DNA of 12,158 bases, from positions 1-12,158 of the forward strand of contig CAYSAG010000150.1 of NCBI GenBank assembly GCA_964428935.1, in the 5' to 3' direction. Position 1 is the first letter of the stretch. Each line of letters opens with the position of its first letter. The position numbers and the translations under genes were made by a program. Origin of the DNA: JAADHY01 sp964428935. GTDB lineage: Bacteria > Planctomycetota > Planctomycetia > Planctomycetales > Planctomycetaceae. This document shows positions 6,420 to 12,158 of this stretch, piece by piece. Below the pieces are notes generated by a model. It did no database searches, was not told where the DNA came from, and worked only from the letters and a program-made list of their open reading frames with translations.

Positions 6420-7469
6420 TCAGCTTTTCCTCTTGCGGACCAAGCCGGGACGGACGTCGAGGTCCAGCGGAGCGACTTGACCGCGGTCCAGCAGTTCCCA
6501 CGCCAGGGCTTGCATGGCCGCGTTGTCTGTGCAGAGCTCCGGTGGCGCGACCAGCACCTCCACGCCCAGTGCCTCGGCCCGCTCTTTCAGCCGCTGACGC
6601 AACCGCCCGTTCGCTGCCACACCCCCGCCGACGGCCAGCACGCGCCGGCCCGTTTGCTTCAACGCTTGCTCCGCCTTGCCCACCAACACGTCCACGACGG
6701 CCTCTTGAAAACTGGCCGCCAGGTCGGCAACGCGTTGAGGCGTCAAAGGCGGGACTTGCCGGCGCGAGCCCGGAACGCCTCGCACCGTGTAAAGCACGGC
6801 CGTCTTCAAACCGCTGAAGCTGAAACGCAGACGGCTGTCGTCCAAGAAGACCCGCGGCAGATCGAAGGCTCGCCGGTTGCCGTTTCGAGCTGCCTTCTCA
6901 ATGGCCGGTCCGCCGGGGTAGCCCAAGCCAAGAACCTGAGCCACCTTGTCGAAAGCCTCACCGGCCGCGTCGTCGACTGTCGAACCGAGCAGTTCGAGGT
7001 CGACCGGACTGCGGCAGTCGTAGAGAGCCGTGTGGCCGCCGCTGACGACCAAGCCCACGCACGGAAAAATGTCTCGACCGGCAGCCAGACGGCAGGCGTA
7101 AACGTGAGCGTGAATGTGGTCGACGGCGACCAGCGGCACCTCGAGCACGGCGGCCAGCGTCTTGGCTGCGGTCACTCCGACCAGCAAAGACCCGACCAAC
7201 CCGGGCCCGTCGGTCACCGACACCGCCGACAGGTCTTTCAGCTCGACACCGGCTTGTCGCAGCGCTTCGTGAACCACCGGCAGGACCGTCCGCACGTGGG
7301 CGCGCGAGGCAATTTCCGGAACCACTCCTCCGTAGCGGGCATGCAAGTCGGTCTGGGAGGCGACCACGTTCGACAGCACTTGCAGGCTACGCGAGACGAC
7401 AGCAGCCGCCGTCTCGTCGCACGTCGACTCAATGGCCAGCAGCAGCTCGCCGCGGTCGGTCTTCGCCAC
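6420..7469 (-). CDS. tsaD: tRNA N6-adenosine threonylcarbamoyltransferase TsaD
   Basis: TsaD, with TsaB and TsaE, transfers the threonylcarbamoyl group from the TsaC product onto A37 of ANN-decoding tRNAs, giving t6A, in the cytoplasm. The 349-residue product has the usual length. Visible features are the ASKHA phosphate loop I-E-S-T-C-D-E-T (13-20), D87-G-P-G-L-V-G-S-L, metal ligands H118 and H122 in V-D-H-I-H-A-H with D315 in C-T-D-N-A-A-M, S-G-G-H-T (143-147), and G-G-G-V-A-A-N (281-287). An extra histidine (H120) sits between the two metal histidines. No ATG is available near the domain start. I prefer GTG at 7469, which gives the standard short N-terminus; GTG at 7496 would add 9 residues. 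A TTG at 7565 would put a terminator inside the gene and is rejected. No ribosome site is clear for any of them. The protease gene lies upstream on the same strand. Confidence 0.95.
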   Translation of the reverse strand: MAKTDRGELLLAIESTCDETAAAVVSRSLQVLSNVVASQTDLHARYGGVVPEIASRAHVRTVLPVVHEALRQAGVELKDLSAVSVTDGPGLVGSLLVGVTAAKTLAAVLEVPLVAVDHIHAHVYACRLAAGRDIFPCVGLVVSGGHTALYDCRSPVDLELLGSTVDDAAGEAFDKVAQVLGLGYPGGPAIEKAARNGNRRAFDLPRVFLDDSRLRFSFSGLKTAVLYTVRGVPGSRRQVPPLTPQRVADLAASFQEAVVDVLVGKAEQALKQTGRRVLAVGGGVAANGRLRQRLKERAEALGVEVLVAPPELCTDNAAMQALAWELLDRGQVAPLDLDVRPGLVRKRKS

Positions 7470-7519
7470 GGACTGGTTGTGCGACAGGTTCAACACGAGA
7501 AAACGCCCACTACACAAGG

Positions 7520-7555
7520 AAAAAAAGTCGAGTCGGGTCCGCCGAGCCAACTCGA
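7520..7555 (-). terminator. Rho-independent terminator downstream of the S41 protease gene
   Basis: Read on the reverse strand, TCGAGTTGG pairs with CCGACTCGA (9 bp, one G-U) around a 10-base loop, followed after two bases by seven T (forward A run 7520-7526). This is the clearest intrinsic terminator in the window. It lies about 130 bases past the protease stop and 24-51 bases before the two plausible tsaD starts. It should end the protease transcript or attenuate read-through into tsaD. Confidence 0.65.
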
Positions 7556-7682
7556 AGGCGGGCAAGATGCAGACCTGGCTCGCTCAGTGGCCGAGCGGGC
7601 TCGCCGAGAGCGCTTGGTTGGTTTCGTTGGTCGGGGCTGCAAACCCGCGGGCGCTTCTGCGCGTCAGCGAGACGCAAATGGG

Positions 7683-9260
7683 TCAGGCAGCCAAGCCGAC
7701 CAGCGCGAGCCAGCGGGTCCGCAAGAAACCGTGGTGCCAAGCCGACTGGTCCGGTTTCGTGCCGTTGTGGTGAGACTGTTCTTTCTTCGACTTCGACGGC
7801 GCGGCGTCGTCGGTGTGGTTGGTCGGTGGAGCGGTTGGGTTGACGGCCTTTTTCTTGGGCTTGGCTGCTTGCGCTTCGGGACGCTCCTGGCCGCTCAGTC
7901 GACTGCGAATGTACTCCAGCGCTTTCTGCAACTGCCGGTCGACGAAGTCCGACTTCGGAGGCCCACCTTCACGCAGCACGTCGCGCTGACGGCGGTACTC
8001 GACCAAGTCTCGCATTTCCTTCAGAGACAGCTTCACCTCGAACCCCGGGTCCGGCCGAACTCCCCACTCGTCCGACTCCTTCGCCCCCTTGAACCGATGA
8101 ATGTTCTTCCCACTGGGCCGCATGTACTTGGCCGTGGTCAACTTCAGGGCGCTCTTGCCGCCTTCCAGCTCAATGACGTTCTGCACGCTGCCTTTTCCCC
8201 AGGTACGTTCTCCGACAATGACCGCTCGCTTGTGGTCCTGCAAACACGCACTCAGGATTTCGCTGGCCGACGCGCTGAAGTGGTTGACCAGAACGGCCAT
8301 TGGGAAGTCCGGCAGGGTCCCCAGGGCGTGAGCCTTCCAGACACGCTTCGGTGTGGAGCGTCCTTCCGTACTGACAATGACCCCGTCCCGAACGAACAGG
8401 TCGGCGATTTGAACCGCCTGCGACAGCAAACCGCCTGGGTTGAAGCGAAGGTCGAGGATGAGTCCTCGCATTCCGTCGTCGAGCAATTGTTGCATGACCG
8501 ACCGCAGTTCCTCGGCACTGTGCCGACCAAAATGAGTCAGACGCACGTACGCAATCTTTTGCTTGGGGTCGATCCAGTAGTTCCACGTTCCGTCCGGGTT
8601 GTAGCGGTCGCCCAAAACGGTGGGCACGTGAATGATGTCTCGCACAATGGTGATCTGCTCAATGTCCTTGGCTCCCTGGTGCAAGACGCCAATCGTCACT
8701 TTTTCGCCCGGCTTGCCCTTCAGCCGCTTGACGGCCTCCGTCAGCGACATGCCTTCGGTCGACTCGCCGTTGATTTCCATGATGATGTCACCGGCTCGAA
8801 CCCCGGCCTTGTAAGCCGGCGTGCCGGGCAACGGAGTCATAACCATCAGCCGTCCGGTTTTGGGGTGCAGTTGCACCTGAATGCCAATGCCGCCGAACTC
8901 CTGCTCGACCTGCTGGCTGAAAAACGACAGTTGCTCGGGCGAAATGTAATCCGAGTACGGGTCGAGCTCGGACAGCATGCCCCGAATCGCACCCTCAATC
9001 AGCCTTCGCTTGTCCACTTCGTGGACGTAGTTCTCCTCAATCTGGACGAACGTATCGACGAACAGCTTCATGAGTCGGTAGTCGCTGTCGGCCCCAGCCT
9101 CGGCCTTCTTGCTTCCCGACTCGACCTCGGCCGCTCGCTTTGTGGCTGGCTTGGTCTGGGCGGGTGCTTGGTACGGCCCGCCCACCAACAGACCGACCAA
9201 AACCAGGACGGCCAGTCCCCAGCAGCCGTTCCCGAGCGTTGTTGCCCTTCCGGTCCTCAT
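7683..9260 (-). CDS. ctpA: S41 family C-terminal processing peptidase with PDZ domain
   Basis: The family (CtpA/CtpB/Prc) cleaves proteins near their C-termini outside the cytoplasmic membrane, typically in envelope maturation or signalling. The 525-residue protein has an N-terminal signal or anchor (about 14-34, ending A-P-A-Q), an Ala/Lys linker, a helical region (60-115) with the usual E-L-D-P-Y-S-D-Y (98-105), a PDZ domain (about 118-208), and the protease core. The Ser-Lys-Gln triad fits S331 in S-A-S-A-S-E, K356 in G-K-G-S-V-Q, and Q360; the 25- and 4-residue spacings match the CtpB pattern. After about residue 460 comes a Lys/Ala/Pro-rich tail ending in a hydrophobic W-L-A-L-V-G-L-A-A. 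ATG at 9260 is chosen because GGAG lies 7 bases upstream and the signal follows directly. A terminator separates it from tsaD. The target protein is unknown. Confidence 0.93.
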   Translation of the reverse strand: MRTGRATTLGNGCWGLAVLVLVGLLVGGPYQAPAQTKPATKRAAEVESGSKKAEAGADSDYRLMKLFVDTFVQIEENYVHEVDKRRLIEGAIRGMLSELDPYSDYISPEQLSFFSQQVEQEFGGIGIQVQLHPKTGRLMVMTPLPGTPAYKAGVRAGDIIMEINGESTEGMSLTEAVKRLKGKPGEKVTIGVLHQGAKDIEQITIVRDIIHVPTVLGDRYNPDGTWNYWIDPKQKIAYVRLTHFGRHSAEELRSVMQQLLDDGMRGLILDLRFNPGGLLSQAVQIADLFVRDGVIVSTEGRSTPKRVWKAHALGTLPDFPMAVLVNHFSASASEILSACLQDHKRAVIVGERTWGKGSVQNVIELEGGKSALKLTTAKYMRPSGKNIHRFKGAKESDEWGVRPDPGFEVKLSLKEMRDLVEYRRQRDVLREGGPPKSDFVDRQLQKALEYIRSRLSGQERPEAQAAKPKKKAVNPTAPPTNHTDDAAPSKSKKEQSHHNGTKPDQSAWHHGFLRTRWLALVGLAA

Positions 9261-9438
9261 GCGGTTTCTCCGAAATGAGAATGAGACTGTGTGCAAGAAG
9301 CGTTGTGCGTTGAACCAGCGGGACACTGAACCGTGCATTGCGGCGACGGCGCGCCGCAGACCTCGGCGCTTTCCCACTGCGCGCGTTCACTTCGCCGACA
9401 GGAGCGCTTTGTGACGCCTCCGGCGGCGAACGTTACCA

Positions 9439-9468
9439 AACACACTGCGCGGGTGTCGCGTGGGTCAA
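9439..9468 (-). promoter_or_regulatory. Weak candidate promoter for the S41 protease gene
   Basis: On the reverse strand TTGACC (forward 9463-9468) is followed after 18 bases by TGTGTT (forward 9439-9444). The -35 matches 5 of 6 positions, the -10 only 3 of 6. Transcription would begin about 170 bases before the protease start. Confidence 0.2.
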
Positions 9469-9570
9469 GTGTAGGAAAGGCGGTTGGTCGGGACAAGCGA
9501 CCCTGGCGGAGGTCGCGGCGGGAGCCGGCGGGCTGGCAGACCGGCCGTCCGCAACCGCCGCGGACGCTCA

Positions 9571-9584
9571 TCGACCTTGGTCGA
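9571..9584. promoter_or_regulatory. 14-base perfect palindrome upstream of the etfB promoter
   Basis: TCGACC and GGTCGA are exact inverted copies separated by TT, 31 bases before the -35 element of the candidate etfB promoter. It could be a regulator binding site. No regulator gene is visible, and GC-rich sequence produces such dyads by chance. Confidence 0.3.
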
Positions 9585-9615
9585 GCGCTCCTGTTCATTC
9601 TCGACGCTGGCAACC

Positions 9616-9644
9616 TTGACGCAAAAGCGGGCGGCTGGTAGTGT
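9616..9644 (+). promoter_or_regulatory. Candidate sigma-70-type promoter for etfBA
   Basis: TTGACG (9616-9621) is followed after exactly 17 bases by TAGTGT (9639-9644), which keeps the key T, A and final T of a -10 box. It faces etfB, and the sequence just downstream is AT-richer than average. Transcription from about 9651 would leave a leader of roughly 160 bases. Confidence 0.45.
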
Positions 9645-9812
9645 CTGCGTTCCCAAATTCGGGTAATTGTTCCACAGATTTCTGACATTGTTCAGCCAGC
9701 TTTCTGCTGACCGTGTTCGCTGGTCCCAAACGCTCTTTGCGAGAGCAGTCCAGTCACGGTCGGCTTTCCGCGTGGGCCAGCGAAGGGACAATCGGAGCGG
9801 GAGACGGAGAAC

Positions 9813-10727
9813 GTGCCCTACGACAGCATTGTCTGCGTCAAGCAGGTGCCCGACACCCACAACATTACGTCGGAGGCGATGAAGTCCGACGGAACGGTCA
9901 ACCGGGCTGCCCTGCCGGCGATTTTCAACCCCGAGGACCTGAACGCGCTCGAGACGGCTCTTCAAATCCGCGACCAACACGGCGGAACGGTGACCGCCCT
10001 TTCCATGGGACCTCCCAAAGCGGCAGAAGTCCTTCGGGAATGCCTCTACCGCGGTGTGGACCGGGCCATTCTGTTGACCGACCGCCGCGCCGCCGCCAGT
10101 GACACGCTGGCGACCAGTTACATCCTGAGCCAGGCGATCAAGACGATTGGCCGGTTTGACTTTATCTTTTGTGGGCGTCAAGCCATCGACGGCGACACCG
10201 CTCAGGTCGGACCACAGTGCGCCGAGAAGCTGGGTATTCCGCAGGTCACCTACTTGGAGGAGTTGCTGGGCGTCTTCGACCGAACGGTCCGAGTGCGTCG
10301 CAATGTTGGGAATGGGTGGGAGATCGTCGAAGCTCGCTTGCCGGTCCTGATCACAGTCATCAACACGGCCAACACGCCGCGGCCGCCGTCGGCCAAACGA
10401 GTCATGAAGTACAAGCGGGCCAAGGCAGCGGCCGAAATCGAAGCCGACCTGAAGAAGGAACTGGGCCAAGTCTCACCGGAGGAATTCCAAGAGGAACTGG
10501 CGCGCCGTGTCGAGGAGTACAAAGTCAAAGGTCTACTGATCGAGCAGTGGGATTTGGACCGGATTGGAGCGGACATCAATCGCTGCGGGCTGGCCGGGTC
10601 ACCGACAAAAGTGTACCGAGTTCAGTCGATCGTGTTGACGAAAGAGGGGTACACCGAGATTCCCGCCACAGAGGATGGAATCCGCCGGCTGATCCACGAA
10701 CTGGTCATCGACCACACACTGGGCTGA
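9813..10727 (+). CDS. etfB: Electron transfer flavoprotein subunit beta, long form
   Basis: EtfB pairs with EtfA to form a soluble flavoprotein that passes electrons between dehydrogenases (for example acyl-CoA dehydrogenases) and quinone or other acceptors; some types bifurcate electrons. Visible features are V-C-V-K-Q-V-P-D (7-14), the N-P-E-D-L-N-A-L-E motif (39-47), the nucleotide-binding loop G-R-Q-A-I-D-G-D-T-A-Q-V-G-P (121-134), and the L-P-V-L-I-T-V...P-R-P-P-S segment (176-193). At 304 residues it is about 50 longer than the usual 250-260. The excess is a charged, probably helical insertion at about 204-247, between the P-P-S segment and the A-G-S-P-T-K-V region (261-267). The GTG start has GGGAG 9 bases upstream and GGAGA closer in. 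Partner etfA follows. Whether this is a bifurcating type cannot be settled by eye. Confidence 0.94.
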   Translation: MPYDSIVCVKQVPDTHNITSEAMKSDGTVNRAALPAIFNPEDLNALETALQIRDQHGGTVTALSMGPPKAAEVLRECLYRGVDRAILLTDRRAAASDTLATSYILSQAIKTIGRFDFIFCGRQAIDGDTAQVGPQCAEKLGIPQVTYLEELLGVFDRTVRVRRNVGNGWEIVEARLPVLITVINTANTPRPPSAKRVMKYKRAKAAAEIEADLKKELGQVSPEEFQEELARRVEEYKVKGLLIEQWDLDRIGADINRCGLAGSPTKVYRVQSIVLTKEGYTEIPATEDGIRRLIHELVIDHTLG

Positions 10728-10733
10728 CGGCCA

Positions 10734-10772
10734 GCCGCCCCATGGGTCCGCCGGAAGTTCCGGCATGGCGGC
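10734..10772 (+). other. Stem-loop between etfB and etfA
   Basis: A perfect inner hairpin GCCGGAA-G-TTCCGGC (10750-10764) is flanked by an outer pairing of GCCGCC...AT with ATGGCGGC, with small bulges, from base 10734 to 10772. It begins 7 bases past the etfB stop in the 231-base gap. No T run follows, so it is more likely an mRNA-stabilising or processing structure than an intrinsic terminator. Confidence 0.4.
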
Positions 10773-10958
10773 CGTGAGGTGCCTCGGTCAAGAACGCCGT
10801 CAGCGCTTGGAATGGGACTCAGTTTTCCGGGCGGGGAAGCGCAGGGCCGGGTAGCGTCTGCTGCAGCGACGGCGAAGGCGCCTTCAGCCCGAGTGCGGAT
10901 GTTGCGGTGAGGATAGACACACCAGAACCAAGGTCACGAAAAAAACACGACTGATGCG

Positions 10959-11990
10959 ATGATCGAAATCAACCGACAAGGTGAGGTGTGGGTGTTTGCC
11001 GAGCAGCAGGACGGCTCGCTGAACGACGTAGCTCTGGAACTGCTGGGCAAAGCACGCGAGCTGGGAGACTCGTTGCACGTGCCCGTGGCGGCCGTCTTAG
11101 CTGGCCACGAGGTCCGCGACCTTTGCTCGACCCTGATCCAGCACGGGGCCGACCGCGTCTACTTGGTCCAAGATCCGAAACTTTCTCACTACCAGACTGG
11201 TCCCTATGCCCACGTGCTGTGCGAACTGATCAAGAAACACAGACCGCAGATTGTGCTCTACGGAGCGACACCGCTGGGCCGTGACCTGGCACCGCGAGTT
11301 GCCTCGGCGATGCGAGCGGGCATGACAGCCGACTGCACCGACCTGCAGATTCAGGACGTGGTCGATCCGCGGACCAAGCAGCGTCACGAGAATCTGCTGC
11401 TGCAGATTCGACCGGCCTTCGGCGGCAACATCATTGCCACGATCGTCAACTACGAGATGTGGCCGCAAATGGCCACGGTTCGTGAGGGCGTCATGCCGCT
11501 GATCCCGCCCGACCCGAATCGCCACGGCGAGGTGGTTGAAGAAAAAATTGAGCTCGACCAGACGCTGCTGGCGTTGAAACTGATTGAGCGACACGTGGAG
11601 CCGCGGAAGGTCAACCTGAAGTCGGCTCGCGTGATCGTGGCCGGCGGCGGAGGTGTTGGCAGCAAGGAAGACTTCCGGTTGATTCACGAGCTGGCCGGGG
11701 CGATCGGGGGCGCGGTTGGCGCCAGTCGAGCTGCGGTCGACGCTGGGTTCATCGGCAAGGAGCACCAGATTGGTCAGACGGGCACGACGGTGCGGCCCGC
11801 GCTGTACATTGCATGCGGTATCAGCGGGGCCGTGCAGCATCGGGCGGGAATGGAGGAGTCGGCGAAGATCGTAGCGATCAACATCGACCCGGAGGCTCCG
11901 ATTTTCTCAATCGCTCACTACGGGATCGTCGGCGACCTCAAGAAGGTCATTCCGATGATGATCAAGGCGTTGCGTGAGCAGAGGAAGTGA
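10959..11990 (+). CDS. etfA: Electron transfer flavoprotein subunit alpha
   Basis: EtfA carries the FAD that exchanges electrons with partner enzymes and forms the heterodimer with the EtfB encoded upstream. The 343-residue protein has the N-terminal alpha/beta domain (1 to about 200; W-V-F-A-E at 11-15 and G-R-D-L-A-P-R at 107-113) and the FAD domain (about 218-343) with A-G-G-G-G-V-G (228-234), G-A-S-R-A-A-V-D (254-261), G-Q-T-G-T-T-V-R-P (272-280), Y-I-A-C-G-I-S-G-A-V-Q-H (283-294), I-N-I-D-P-E-A-P-I-F (307-316) and D326. The length is near the family norm. ATG at 10959 fits the domain start, but no strong ribosome site is visible upstream. Codon choice (ATC for Ile) and many GATC sites set it and etfB apart from the rest of the window. 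The 231-base gap after etfB is long for an operon, though the pair surely works together. Confidence 0.95.
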   Translation: MIEINRQGEVWVFAEQQDGSLNDVALELLGKARELGDSLHVPVAAVLAGHEVRDLCSTLIQHGADRVYLVQDPKLSHYQTGPYAHVLCELIKKHRPQIVLYGATPLGRDLAPRVASAMRAGMTADCTDLQIQDVVDPRTKQRHENLLLQIRPAFGGNIIATIVNYEMWPQMATVREGVMPLIPPDPNRHGEVVEEKIELDQTLLALKLIERHVEPRKVNLKSARVIVAGGGGVGSKEDFRLIHELAGAIGGAVGASRAAVDAGFIGKEHQIGQTGTTVRPALYIACGISGAVQHRAGMEESAKIVAINIDPEAPIFSIAHYGIVGDLKKVIPMMIKALREQRK

Positions 11991-12158
11991 GCTTGGCAGG
12001 ACGCCGCGCTCGGACAAAACCGGAAGCGCTCGCGCCGGTGATGAAAAAACGTCTTCGACGCGTGAAAGGCAACTGCGACGGGGCGTCCATTGGGGGCGAG
12101 GCCAAGCGTGCGTGGTCGAGGCTTGCGGATTCGGCGGCCGCGGCGACAGTGAGGACAC

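Larger units (their letters stand above)
9261..9812. other. 552-base divergent spacer between the protease and etfB genes
   Basis: No credible gene lies here; the open frames are Arg-rich and lack domains. It should hold promoters for both flanking genes. The part next to etfB (about 9610-9720) looks more AT-rich than its surroundings and contains the best promoter match. A perfect 14-base palindrome TCGACC-TT-GGTCGA (9571-9584) lies 31 bases before that -35 box, a position suited to an activator or repressor. Confidence 0.55.

Noticed and set aside
7470..7565. TTG at 7565 as the tsaD start, giving a 381-residue protein
   Set aside because: The extra residues match nothing in TsaD, and the segment contains the hairpin and T7 run of a terminator.
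6477..9278. A 933-codon open frame on the forward strand, antisense to both tsaD and the S41 protease gene
   Set aside because: Its product is Arg/Gln/His/Val-rich with no domain, it runs through the intergenic terminator, and GC-rich genes that avoid TTA, CTA and TCA codons leave such antisense frames open. The reverse-strand genes have clear catalytic motifs.
9465..10469. 334-codon reverse-strand frame opposite etfB
   Set aside because: It is the antisense shadow of etfB extended into the spacer, with no recognisable domain or ribosome site.
12041..12158. Possible start of a forward gene (ATG at 12041, open to the window edge, 39 codons)
   Set aside because: There is no ribosome site and no recognisable motif, and the frame is too short to judge. 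It may or may not be the next gene after etfA.

Overview
The window is GC-rich bacterial chromosome that looks like a planctomycete. The clues are a short protein with one membrane helix and a coiled coil at the left edge, of a kind I associate with Planctomycetota; generous gene-poor spacers; and GTG starts with GAGG-type ribosome sites. The lineage is inferred, because there is no rRNA or other marker gene here. I see no tRNA, rRNA, CRISPR array, insertion sequence, phage or toxin-antitoxin gene.

Layout from left to right. A small reverse-strand gene (46-282) ends near the edge. A 1.25 kb stretch without a credible gene follows, with one promoter-like site. Next come three forward genes: a membrane protein of the dolichol/phytol kinase (CTP-dependent lipid kinase) family, an ABC-type ATPase and its ABC-2 permease, the last two forming an exporter. 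A 467-base spacer rich in dyads leads to a sugar-phosphate transferase that starts a surface polysaccharide or glycan; it carries an unusual basic repeat insertion. That gene converges on tsaD (tRNA t6A synthesis), which lies downstream of an S41 C-terminal processing protease on the same strand, with a convincing rho-independent terminator between them. From a 552-base divergent spacer the forward pair etfB-etfA (electron-transfer flavoprotein) is transcribed, with a good sigma-70-type promoter upstream. The last 168 bases hold no gene I can support.

Functionally this is mostly envelope and housekeeping: lipid kinase plus exporter, glycan initiation, periplasmic proteolysis, tRNA modification and flavin-based electron transfer. 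I found no defence system or obviously new multi-gene system. The most unusual signals are a sharp rise in GATC tetramers confined to etfBA, the basic repeat insertion in the sugar transferase, an in-frame stop in the first gene, the terminator placed just before tsaD, and the clustered palindromes before the sugar transferase.
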